The notes beneath the pieces were generated by a model. That model saw nothing but the letters and a program-made list of their open reading frames with translations, did not search any database and was not told where the DNA came from. A stretch of DNA of 64,000 nt from Trichodesmium sp050015995 (lineage in GTDB: Bacteria > Cyanobacteriota > Cyanobacteriia > Cyanobacteriales > Microcoleaceae), in NCBI RefSeq assembly GCF_050015995.1, contig NZ_JBNHEP010000099.1:1-64000 (forward strand). Reading direction: 5' to 3'. Positions 26,653 to 36,400 of the stretch are shown here, piece after piece (position 1 is the first letter of the stretch; each line of letters begins with the position of its first letter). The position numbers and the translations under genes are program-made.

Positions 26653-28688
26653 ACCCACATTCCGCACTTCATAATGTAGCACAAAAAGGTACATGAATCA
26701 TTATCAGAATTTGAGTCAACAAATTAAACAAATTAATTCTATAGAACATCAAAAAATCAGTGGCACGATTATTATTGGTGAACTAGAGAGTTCTGTTGGC
26801 AACAGAAAACACAGGAGCAACAACACTCCCGTTGATAGCATCAATCAATTTTCTCAATATTCAGGTAGTGCAATGGTTCTCCGAACCGCCCAGAGAGTGA
26901 GCGCGTGCGATCGCATCCCGAAGCGTATTACAGATAATATTTTTGACAACAAGAGGGTAAAAACTCTAAAATCAAGCTTCGTTCTTCAGTGAGATTAACA
27001 ACTTTTTGAGATTGATTTATTGTTAACGAATGCACCCCTTGAAAGCATTGAAATATCCATCTTAATGTAGGAGTATTTGTCATCTTTCCTAACTGGTTTT
27101 TAACTCCATTATTGGTTCTTTTTAAACTATTTCTCAACTCTCTTTGGCCGAGATTATATACTAATAAACAGAGTGACATAACAAATAATATTGTTTCTAC
27201 TCTTTGAGGTTTTTCTACAAAAAAACTATCGGCAAAAAATTGTGGGTCTTTGAGGAACCTAAACCCCCTTTCACAAGCCTGTTGATTTTTATAGTTCCAC
27301 AGTATTTCTGAGCTAGAAATTTCTGAAGATAACTCAATATTCGTCCCCAGAATAAATCGACCAGCCACTAGAGTTATTCTTTCTATCTCCGAGGCTCTTG
27401 GTTGAATTTCTATTTGATGATGATAGACTATAAGCTGTTCATTCAAAATTTTTTCCCTGATTTCTACAGACTCTATACTCCATAATTTCAGTTTTTTGTT
27501 GATAGATTTCAAGTAATTTTGAGCTTGATTAACTGTATCAAATCCAGTTGTTTCTATTTTTTTAGCTAGCTTTAATGCCGTCTTTTTTTCTTGTTCAATT
27601 TTCAACTCTAATTTCTGGATATCACTTTTTTTACGCTCTGCACTTTCAACGATTAACCATCTTTGTTTAACTCCAGCATAAGTGACTTTTTGCTCTAACC
27701 ATTTATATCCTTTTTTTTGAAGAACTCTATTTATTTCTGGATTTTCTGGCTCTGTCTCCGAGGAAATTTGTACTTCTTCAAGGTCTAATTCAATTATTTC
27801 TTTTGCTTTTTTCAGAGTCATTGGGACTCTAGTTATCCATTTTAAATTTGAAATTAATTTGATATTCTCTTGACTATATAAAGCACTATCACAGACCATA
27901 ATACTATCTAGTTTTATTTGTTTTTTGACCTCGGTTAAAATTTGACCAAACACTGCTTTATCTGATTCATTCCCATCAGCAGTTCTCATAAACAATGGTA
28001 TTCCACTATCACTGCTGACAATTAAATCTAGTACACATTGTTTTAAAACTATCAATTATCTTATGAATATCCTTTTGTTATTAATATTGGTTTTTGTTGA
28101 TTATTTTCAGTAGATTCAATTTGATAATATTCTCCATGTAAATGAAACGATGTTGAATCCAAGTGGGCATATTTGGTCTCAATTTCAAACTTTTTGGTAA
28201 CTAATATTCCTATTTCTATAAATAAATTTGTTAATCCCAATTCATAGATATCATCCATTACTCTACCGATTTTATCATCGTTTAAATATTCAGATTTTAT
28301 ATCTGTTCCTAATAATTTCTCTACAGCCTTGTCTTCAAAGAACTGACTAAACAAATATAACGGACGTGATACCATACCTAAACCGTTAAGAATTAAAGCT
28401 TTAATTACTTGTCCTGTGGGAATTTTTTCTCGATTATCTACTCCTAATTTTTGGTTAATTATTTCCACAATTCCTATCTCATCAATTAGTCCCGCAATTA
28501 TTCCTAAGTGGTCGATGTTTTTAACTGTTATTTCTTCTATCAGAGACATTTTTTATACTAAATAATAACGCAATCATCAGCTTTATGATCTCACTTGCAG
28601 TTGCCAAATGCTATAAGTAATTCTACTCAATTAAATAGATGGGTCTCTGTAACCTTTTGTGATACAATTTGAAGTGCGGAATGTAGGT
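26653..28688 (-). mobile_element. IS1634-family insertion sequence, frameshifted
   Basis: Bounded by long inverted ends: ACATTCCGCACTTCATAATG on the left and its inverted counterpart ACATTCCGCACTTCAAATTG on the right, each followed inward by CACAAAAAGG-like sequence. The element is about 2.0 kb. The transposase occupies 26928-28549. Between its stop and the left end lie about 270 bp that include an open frame at 26693-26992 (MNHYQNLSQQIKQINSIEHQ...) and a GC-rich GCG...CGC-type repeat near 26895-26930. I find no clear target duplication. Confidence 0.8.
26928..28549 (-). pseudogene. IS1634-family transposase, frameshifted
   Basis: The N-terminal part (28061-28549) has the DUF4277-like start MSLIEEITVKNIDHLGIIAG and the first catalytic Asp region YAHLDSTSFHLHGEY. 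The C-terminal part (26928-28055) has SSDSGIPLFMRTADGNESDK, LDSIMVCDSALYSQEN and RFLKDPQFFADSFFVEKPQR, which are typical of IS1634. The frames join at ITKGYS, where a stop and a shift interrupt the expected GYSRDHRPDLKQ-type segment. Otherwise the protein is well preserved, so inactivation is probably recent. Confidence 0.9.
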
Positions 28689-28871
28689 AATAACTATAAT
28701 GTTAGTAGTGCGTTAGCACTACCTTCTCTATAGTTATTATTACTTTTTTTACTGTCTACTATACACTGTCTAGTAACTACTAGACACATTTGACCCTACT
28801 ATGCTACTAATATCAAGTCACATTAAATAACCTTAATATAGAGTAAGCAGAAAAGACAAGGAATATGAATA

Positions 28872-29469
28872 ATGCCCAAGCGAGTCAGTATAGAAGATCA
28901 CCTAAGTGTAGCAGCCAGCAATAAGAAAGCCCCGGACCAGCAATAATGATCATTTTGAGCCAGGATTAACTGCAACTAAATTGATGTTTCAGCCAGAATT
29001 AAATGCAACTAGCCAGCAATAACTTTTTTCGGCCAGAATTAATTGCAAATAGTCTAAAACTTTTGTCCCATCTACATTTCCCAATAATTTCTTTATTGGT
29101 GTGGTAAATTAACTCGTCGTTAATCACAATACTTTTACTTTGAAATATTTACGGCTTTCTTAACTTGAAAAAGCCGATTTTCTCGTTGATTCAGGCTTTT
29201 GAAACCAGGAGTAAAAAAAACGTTCGTTTTCTTTACTTGTCTAGTTGCAATTAATTCTGGCTCAAAAAAGTTATTGCTGGCTAGTTGCATTTAATTCTGG
29301 CTCAGTTGCAGTTAATTCTGGCTCAAAAGCAAATCTAGTTGCAGTTAATCCTGGCTCAAAAAGTTCGTTATTGCTGGTCCGGGGCTTTCTTATTGCTGGC
29401 CGCTACATCTATGGCTTCAAACTGGCTCTCGAAGTTAGAGCCACGACTTTCAATGGAAATATGAGGTGA
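28872..29469 (+). pseudogene. Gene interrupted by a TGT...ACA element
   Basis: A 5' fragment starts at ATG 28872 behind AAGGAAT and reads MPKRVSIEDHLS before entering the element at 28907. After the element, the frame reads IYGFKLALEVRATTFNGNMR and stops at 29469, four bases before the next gene. These may be the two ends of one gene whose middle was lost, since no target duplication flanks the element. The fragments are too short to name. Confidence 0.4.
28907..29407. mobile_element. 501-bp non-autonomous element with Tn7/Mu-like ends
   Basis: Both ends begin TGTAGC[A/G]GCCAGCAATAAG inward and continue AAAGCCCCGGACCAGCAATA. Each end then carries several copies of a ~20-bp word, GAGCCAGAATTAACTGCAAC and variants: three on the left, four on the right. 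Each end also has three CAGCAATAA words. Multiple subterminal binding sites and TGT...ACA termini are hallmarks of Tn7/Tn5053/Mu-type transposases. The core (~180 bp, 29050-29230) is AT-rich and non-coding. No 5-bp target duplication is visible (CTAAG versus TCTAT), so one flank has probably been rearranged. No transposase gene is in the window. Confidence 0.75.
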
Positions 29470-29472
29470 AAT

Positions 29473-29859
29473 ATGAAAAGACCAAAGCCAAGGGGTTTCG
29501 GAAAGAGAGGAAATCCCTCTCAGGACCCTTCTTCTAAAGTCTCAGGATTGAGAGGAAGTATCGAACTGGTCAGACAGGGCTATCCCCAATTCAGGAATTT
29601 TTCAGATGATGAGTTGGGCAGATTGTGTTCGCTGCTCGATAGAGCCTTGAAGACCTCGATAGCTTCTCAAGTTGTTGAACTAATAGCAATCTTCGATCTA
29701 GAGAACCGTACTTGGGCGATTGACGTAAACTGTGATCCAAATCGACCGAGTTCCGATTTAGCTGAAGAGATAAGCTCGACCCTGAGAATCTCCAAATGCC
29801 TTATAACAACGTTCCCCTGCGATTTCTTGAAGAACTCTCCTGACCGCCAAACAGCTTAA
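29473..29859 (+). CDS. Hypothetical protein
   Basis: A 128-residue protein with a basic, glycine-rich start (MKRPKPRGFGKRGNPSQDPS) followed by an ordered-looking part (SIELVRQGYPQFRNFSDDEL, LCSLLDRALKTSIASQVVEL and IAIFDLENRTWAIDVNCDPN). Its codons are richer in G and C than those of neighbouring genes, suggesting a different origin. The ATG overlaps nothing and lies four bases after the stop of the broken upstream frame, so the two were probably one operon. No family recognised. Confidence 0.65.
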   Translation: MKRPKPRGFGKRGNPSQDPSSKVSGLRGSIELVRQGYPQFRNFSDDELGRLCSLLDRALKTSIASQVVELIAIFDLENRTWAIDVNCDPNRPSSDLAEEISSTLRISKCLITTFPCDFLKNSPDRQTA

Positions 29860-30087
29860 TTACGCCAGAGAATAAAGATTCTTACGTAAAATTCTTTCAT
29901 AAAAAGGACACTTTTGTTCACTTCCATCTTGTCTCCAAACTCAAACCCACTTGAATAAACCTGAATAAACCTGAATCTTTTCCTGAATCCAACTGAACTT
30001 TTCGGGATTTTTTCTGCCTGAAGTTGTTGCGATAATATTTTCAACACAGTGAATTGATGTCTGAGCAATTTCTGGCGGAAGGAAACC

Positions 30088-30261
30088 ATGAGCGTGTCCT
30101 GGAAAAAACTGTTAGTCCAAACAATTTTCTGGTTAGTGGTCGAAATTGTACTCAACTTTCTGGGATTAGATAACCTAGCTGATTACAGTGAATTTATCTT
30201 TGAGAAAAATTTCAACAGTCCCAGTAGTGGAGTTACTCAGGCAATTTCTTTAGCTATTTAA
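30088..30261 (+). CDS. Small single-helix hypothetical protein
   Basis: A 57-residue ORF with an ATG start and GGAAGG eight bases upstream. It reads MSVSWKKLLVQTIFWLVVEI, then VLNFLGLDNLADYSEFIFEK and NFNSPSSGVTQAISLAI. The FWLVVEIVLNFLGLDNLADY part looks like a hydrophobic helix followed by a conserved LADYSEF motif. I recall similar short proteins in cyanobacteria without a function. The overlapping minus-strand frame at 29856-30155 is less credible. Bases 30262-30368 hold nothing recognisable. Confidence 0.65.
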   Translation: MSVSWKKLLVQTIFWLVVEIVLNFLGLDNLADYSEFIFEKNFNSPSSGVTQAISLAI

Positions 30262-30368
30262 TTTTCTGCGGCTCGAATGAAATTCCAATCCGGGCTGTCG
30301 ATTGTGACCATATTGAGTTCAGAAAGTTGAATTAGGGTTAGAACTAGCGAGGCTGTCATCACATGTGA

Positions 30369-31025
30369 TTAAAGCGAAGGGTAAAGCACATAAAGCACTA
30401 TCCTTGAATGTACCTTGATCAATGAAGGATCAAAGAAGTGAATTCCATTTTGTTCATAGGTTTTGTAGTCGATCTCAGATATTTTATGAAATCCTAATTT
30501 TTTAAATATTCGACATGAATACTCACTTGCAGCACAGACCTTTATGAAGGAAACTCCACTATTCTTAGCAATAGAAATTGATTTTTTGACTAACTGTGTT
30601 GCCAGTCCTTTTTTACGGTAGTGTGGCGCGACTGTTAATTGCAGGAAAGATATACCCGTGTTATTTGGGTTAGTGATACTCTCCTCTAGATCTGCAAAGA
30701 AACGATGTCGTTTTTTTAATCCTGGGGACTTTTCAATTAGTTGCTTCTCTAAGGATACTGTATCAAGATTGGGATATGGTTCACTAAGACGGAAACCAAT
30801 TATTTCACCGCTACTCGCACTTTCAATGACCAAAGAGCATGGATTGTTGATGACAGAAGGGTGCGTGTGTGTCTGAATGATATATTCAATCAATTCCTGT
30901 TTTGGCACAATCTTAGAAGATACCATCAATTGAAACTCTGGATCATCATTAACCGAAACCGAAGTTAGGAGATGGGAGATACCTGGTACGTCAGCCAAGG
31001 TTGCATTGCGTAATATATCTGTCAT
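30369..31025 (-). CDS. GNAT family N-acetyltransferase
   Basis: A 218-residue protein with the GNAT acetyl-CoA binding motif A: LQLTVAPHYRKKGLATQLVK (about residues 128-147, including the R-K-K-G-L-A loop), followed by GVSFIKVCAASEYSCRIFKK and LGF. The N-terminus MTDILRNATLADVPGISHLL is also typical. Its position next to diaminobutyrate decarboxylase and aminotransferase genes on the same strand suggests it may act on a diamine or diaminobutyrate-derived product, as acetyltransferases do in siderophore loci. The substrate is inference; the fold is secure. Confidence 0.88.
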   Translation of the reverse strand: MTDILRNATLADVPGISHLLTSVSVNDDPEFQLMVSSKIVPKQELIEYIIQTHTHPSVINNPCSLVIESASSGEIIGFRLSEPYPNLDTVSLEKQLIEKSPGLKKRHRFFADLEESITNPNNTGISFLQLTVAPHYRKKGLATQLVKKSISIAKNSGVSFIKVCAASEYSCRIFKKLGFHKISEIDYKTYEQNGIHFFDPSLIKVHSRIVLYVLYPSL

Positions 31026-31153
31026 AGATAATCGCCCTAAATTAAAGAAATCATGTCATTTGTGTTTTCGGGGCTTAAGTAGCGGTCATGAGTTATTTTA
31101 GTACATTTGTTCTGCGAAGACCTGCTCCCTGCCCGATTTATGCCCAATCCTAA

Positions 31154-32620
31154 TCAAGCAATCCCAGAAGATTTATGACCAGCATTAAGAACAGCGTTAA
31201 TTACTTCTTTTATATCTTCAAGTTTAGCATTGGGGTTCAGTAGGGTAAACTTCAAAAAAGTATTGCCATTAAACCGTGTCTCACCAATAATTATGCCTTC
31301 TCCCATCAGAGTCAAGCGAATTTTTCTATTTATAGTATCAATATCTTTATTACCAATAGGTTTATATCGAAAAACTAACGAAGAGAGTTCTGGCTCATTT
31401 AACAGCTCTATCTCATCCAATCCCTTAAAGTATAAAGCAACAGCACTAGTAAGATCAAGTAAACCTTGAAGTATATCTTCTATACCAGACTGTTTCATCC
31501 CTTGGATCGTGAGCAGGAACTTCAAAGAATCAAACCTCCTAGATGTTTGCAGTGACTTGTCAACAAGGTTCTTCATTCCCACCTCAAAATCTTCTTTTCG
31601 ATTCAGATAGTCTGACTCAAAATTTAGATTTTGTATATATTCCTTATTATTGCATAAAAATAAACTTGAAGAAATGGGTTGAAAAAGCATTTTATGCAGA
31701 TCGATAGTAATAGAATTTGCCAAGGACAAATGGCGTGTCCACCTCACTTTGGGATTAAATATCATTGCTCCACCATAAGCAGCGTCTATATGGTGCCACA
31801 TGCAATATTTTTTAGCAATTTCAGCTATTTTTTGAATCGGGTCAACACTTCCATAGTCAGTTGTGCCAGCAGTAGATACAACACAAATTGGAATAAAATT
31901 ATTAGAAATATCTTTGACAAGCTGTTCTTGGAATTTTTTGAGATCAATTTTAAATTTTTTATCAACATCAAGCTTGACAACACTCTGTTCACCAAGACCT
32001 AATAACCAAGCACTTTTTTCAATTGTAAAATGAGAAACACTTGAACAGTAAATTCTAAATTTACTTTCTATATCACCTAATGAGTCTCGCCTTGAATTAA
32101 TATTATATTGTTGCCTCTTGATATCTCTAGCCAACAATATACCCATCAAATTTGATTGACTTCCTCCGGAGGTAAAAACTCCATCAGAACTATGGTTTTT
32201 TCCAAATATTTTCTGTAGAAAAAAGCTAACGACAAGTTCATCAATTTCAGTGGCAAAAGGAGCTTGATCCCATGAATCAAGGGAAGGATTTAAAAGCCCA
32301 ATCAGATATTCCCCAATAACTGTTTCTATAGATACAGTACTATGAAGGTGAGCCATATAAAAAGGAGAATATATATTGATTGAATGCTCGATATATAGAT
32401 TGGATATATCTTCTACAATAGAATCTAGATTTTTATCTGAATCAGTCGCTAAATCAATACCTGAAATGAGTTCTTGTAACTGTTTTGGTTCGACTCCAGA
32501 AAAGCAATGCCTGTCATTTGTTAACCGTTCAGCTAGTATTTTATTGATTCTAACGATGCTTTTACTGATAGCATCCAATCCTTCACTATTATTGATGCCT
32601 AAGAAATGATTAGTTTTCAT
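31154..32620 (-). CDS. ddc: L-2,4-diaminobutyrate decarboxylase
   Basis: A 488-residue PLP-dependent group II decarboxylase, predicted to convert L-2,4-diaminobutyrate to 1,3-diaminopropane. The PLP lysine lies in SITIDLHKMLFQPISSSLFL (about residue 308), HIDAAYGGAMIF provides the Asp that contacts the PLP ring, and FTSGGSQSNLMGILLAR binds the phosphate. I chose the ATG at 32620 because it overlaps the 3' end of the aminotransferase gene (stop at 32610) by 11 bp, an arrangement that implies translational coupling; an ATG five codons upstream is the alternative. The pairing with a diaminobutyrate aminotransferase supports the substrate over glutamate or aromatic amino acids. Confidence 0.88.
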   Translation of the reverse strand: MKTNHFLGINNSEGLDAISKSIVRINKILAERLTNDRHCFSGVEPKQLQELISGIDLATDSDKNLDSIVEDISNLYIEHSINIYSPFYMAHLHSTVSIETVIGEYLIGLLNPSLDSWDQAPFATEIDELVVSFFLQKIFGKNHSSDGVFTSGGSQSNLMGILLARDIKRQQYNINSRRDSLGDIESKFRIYCSSVSHFTIEKSAWLLGLGEQSVVKLDVDKKFKIDLKKFQEQLVKDISNNFIPICVVSTAGTTDYGSVDPIQKIAEIAKKYCMWHHIDAAYGGAMIFNPKVRWTRHLSLANSITIDLHKMLFQPISSSLFLCNNKEYIQNLNFESDYLNRKEDFEVGMKNLVDKSLQTSRRFDSLKFLLTIQGMKQSGIEDILQGLLDLTSAVALYFKGLDEIELLNEPELSSLVFRYKPIGNKDIDTINRKIRLTLMGEGIIIGETRFNGNTFLKFTLLNPNAKLEDIKEVINAVLNAGHKSSGIA

Positions 32621-33325
32621 TGATAGATTTTTCAATTGTAGACACTACAGTCGCTAAACCTTTTTCCAGTTCTTCAATACGGATCGTTAAAGGTGGCAAA
32701 ACTTTAAGAACTTGGTCGTTGATTCCTGCCGTTTCGATGATTAAACCCTGGCGAAAACATTCTCTGGAAATAATTTTGCTGAATTTTTGATTAAAGCATT
32801 CAATGCCCCAGATGAGGCCACGCCCTCTAACTGCAAGCTCAGTACTAAAGCTTTCAAGAAGCTTGTCTAAGGTTTTTTTAACGATTTCTTCTCTTTTTTG
32901 TATGCCTTGAATAAACTCATCATTTACCCAATAATAATCAAGGGCGGCTGCGGCTGTAACAAACGCAAGATTATTTCCTCTAAAGGTTCCATCATGTTCT
33001 CCTGGAGTCCATCTATCTAAGTCCGGTTTTATTAGTGTTATAGAAAATGGAAGACCAATACCAGAGAGTGATTTTGATAAGCAGATCACATCAGGAGAGA
33101 TACCAGAATTCTCAAAGCTAAAAAATGTTCCAGTCCGACCACATCCGACTTGAATATCATCAACAATTAGGATGATATCGTACTCACGGCATATACTTTC
33201 AATTTCTCGAAGCCACTCATAGCTGGCAATCCGAATACCACCCTCAGCTTGAATTGTTTCTAGGATAACTGCTGCTGGGATATCATAACCGCTACCCCGA
33301 TCTTCAAGATATTGCCAAGGGGATT
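32610..33325 (-). pseudogene. dat: Diaminobutyrate-2-oxoglutarate aminotransferase, 5' truncated
   Basis: The open frame runs from about 33322 and encodes WQYLEDRGSGYDIPAAVILE, IQAEGGIRIASYEWLREIES, ILIVDDIQVGCGRTGTFFSF, then DVICLSKSLSGIGLPFSITL with the PLP lysine, through to the C-terminus. Everything before about residue 200 of a normal class III aminotransferase is missing, and a stop (TAA) lies just upstream in frame. The break coincides with a 55-bp tract that recurs at 63329-63383. An internal GTG at 33089 could start a fragment, but that would lack the substrate-binding half. Probably non-functional. Confidence 0.85.
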
Positions 33326-33368
33326 ATTGGGTTCTTAGTCATTTGTCAAAAAAATTAGATGCGTTTTC
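33314..33368 (-). repeat. 55-bp tract shared with 63329-63383
   Basis: On the minus strand it reads GAAAACGCATCTAATTTTTT, then GACAAATGACTAAGAACCCA and ATAATCCCCTTGGC. The sequence at 63329-63383 is the same except for one base. At 63 kb it continues a TnpB fragment, so it is probably the end of an IS200/IS605-type remnant. Here it lies exactly at the truncation of the aminotransferase. Confidence 0.85.
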
Positions 33369-33419
33369 CCTGGTAGTTTTAGAGAATAAGTTGAATAATA
33401 CTTCTGACTTGTGAACCTT

Positions 33420-36400
33420 TCAGACCGGAGAGAATGTCAAATGATGCTTAATTTCCTCCAATAAATCTACTATTGATAAATCGGAAGGCAAAATTTTTGT
33501 AGCTACCTTACTCAAGACTAAATTTAGATTTTCTGGTGTCATATTTTTTGGTAATTGATAATCAAAATGTTCCAACACCAATATAGGAGGCTTTGTAATT
33601 ATTTGGTCTAAATTAGATAATGCTTTATCCAAACCAGGGGGTAAATTTCCCCGCAAACAAATTAACAATAAATCCACACTCTGATTTTCCAAATCCTGTA
33701 AAACTTCAACCCAAGATTTAGCAATTAAACCTTTAAATCCAGAAGTTTGAATATACTGAACTAACACCTGCGTACTATCAATTGGTAATTTAGTTTCTTC
33801 ACAATCTTTCCAATTTTGATTAGCCACTTCCAAATCAGAAATCAAACCAGAAAAAGTCGGAGAATTAAAAGTATTATTTCCTAAATCCATCCCCTCTTCC
33901 CGCTCTTCCCCCTCTTCCCTCTCTTCCCTCTCTTCCCCCTCTCCCTTTCCTGGCTTTCCTGGGATAAAATATGATAAATTAATAACAGCTTCCTCAGACA
34001 AAACATTTTTTAAAGGTACTGTCAAATCTTTAATATTTGCTACATCCATAACTAATATAGTTGGCAGCCAACTCATTCCCGCAGCAATAGAAATTACTTG
34101 CCACAACGCCGAAGTTAAACACTCATAATCAAGTTTTGTTTCAGTTAAATTATTCTCATTTTTCTCAAAAGCCAAACAAGGAAACACAGACAATTCTTTC
34201 ACCTGATTAGCAGCTTGAGTAGTTTCCGAATCCAGAGTTACTAAAGGAATACCTGCCAAGGTAGAATATTGACTTAAATTTTTAATAAATTCAACTGGAG
34301 TAATTAGATTAGAAATTTTCTCTATCAGAATAACATCAGGCTGCCAAATCTTAGCAAGTAAATTAGCTTGAGCTAAATCATCTGCCTCTATAATTCTGTA
34401 TTCATTAGGAAGTGAAAGAAACTTATCCTCATAGATAGAATCTTCTGTAGTAGGCTGCTGAAAATTATACTTGCCAGGGATTAAACGCAGAATTACTAAT
34501 TTTTGATAATGCTGTTTTTTTGATGCTGCATCAGTAAATTCTGTCAATATTTGCTCTAATTCCGATCGTTCTACAGGCAGGGTTAAAAATTTATTCGCTC
34601 CATTAATTATCCCTCGTTCTTTCTCTCCTCTGGTGGAAGTTATTACTACAGGAATCTGACAAGTATCAGTATCAGTTTTCAGAAGAGTTAAGACATCCCA
34701 ACCTGATAAAAGTGGCAATAATGGATTGATAAATATTAATTTTGGTTGTAACTTTCGTGCCTTTTCAACTGCTTCTGTACCAGAACGTGCAATAACAACT
34801 CGATAACCTAAACTTGTTAATTTATTTGTTAAATCTTCAATAAATCGTGGAACTGCTTCAACAATTAGAACTAAACGAGATGAATAATTAATGATAGGTA
34901 ATTGGTAATTATGAACGGGTAATTTACTATCTTTTTTGGTACGAACTTCATTTTCTTCAGTAGAAATAAATCCTCGATCTTTGAGAGCATCATTTGTTTT
35001 CCATCCCTCCTTTCCTAAATCTTTTAGAGGTGGAGTAGGTGGTAAAATTAATGTAAATTCACTTCCTTTACTTTCCTGAGAAATGAAAGTAACATCCCCA
35101 CCATGTAAACGAGCTAAACGTTGAGTTAATACTAAACCTAAACCAGTTCCTTCAAACTGACGACTGAGAGGATTTTCTAATTGTTGAAACTTCTGAAAAA
35201 TCAAATGTTGCTTGTCAGGTGGTATACCAATTCCAAAATCCCAAACTGTAAAAGTTATCCACTTTTCCCATCTAGCTACTTTCAATCCCATCTTGCCATC
35301 TGCTGCAGTAAACTTTAAAGCATTGGATAACAAATTTACCAACATCTGGCGCAAACGCAATTCATCTGCAGTTATAATATTTAGACCCTTCTCTATTTCC
35401 AAAGTATACTTTGCCCGGATAGAATCAGTAAATATAGCAGAAGATTGACCTTGAGGATGCTTATGCTGAAGTTGTAAAGCCTCCTGAAGAGCGCGATCGC
35501 AAACTTTCCGAATTTCAACTGCTTCTGGGTTTAATTCCATCTGACCAGTTTCGATGCGAGTCAAATCTAGAATATCATTAACTACAGCCATCAAATGACG
35601 ACCACTTTGATGAATGAGTTGAGCATAACGAGTTTGACGTTCATTGAGATTTCCCAGAGTCTGCTCTTTCAACAAACTAGACAAACCCAATACAGCAGTT
35701 AATGGTGTTTTTAGTTCATGGCTAATACAAGCCAAGAATTCATCCTTAAGTCGATTAAGCTGAATCAAATCGGCATTTTTAGCTTGTAATTCCTTTGCCA
35801 CCAAGTGTTGTTCTGTGACATCCTGAGCTAAAACTAATGTCAGCTCAAAAAATTGCTGACTGCTAAACTGCCATACTCGCTCTTGACCATTTTTTTGAGG
35901 ACAAGTACAAACGTAGGTATCTGGCTGAGTATTATAACACCAACTAGAAGCAGAATTTGACTTTGGTATTTTGGCTCGTTCTTGTAAAAGTGTAGTAGGG
36001 GAAATTTTCCGATTAGTTATCGCTGGACATGAAAATGTAACACTATCTCTCAGCACAGTTAAAGAGTCTGGCATTTTTACTTTTGTCGGCTTTTGTGTAA
36101 TATTTTTAGAAGATAAGCCTACAACTGCATCTACAATTTCTATTAATTCAGATTCTTTTTCGATCTGAGAACGCCATGCCAAATTTTGATTAATTACTTT
36201 ACCATCATTGCTCTGTAACATTAGAGGTAGAGGCAATTTTTCTAAAAGCTCTATTAATGAACAGAGATAGGAAGAGGTTTCTACTGTTCCTTGATTAAGC
36301 AAATCTTTTGTAACTATTTGCTGCGTTTCTGGAGAATTTTCTGGTTCAGAAATATTTAGCTTTAGGTCTTCAATTGTAGAAAGAAATTCTAATAGACCCA

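Noticed and set aside
28907..29407. Repeated GAGCCAGAATTAA words as a possible CRISPR array
   Set aside because: Words are arranged symmetrically toward both inverted ends with irregular spacing, which fits transposase-binding sites instead.
29856..30155. 99-residue minus-strand frame
   Set aside because: Overlaps the more credible small gene at 30088-30261 on the + strand and shows no organised domain or ribosome site.
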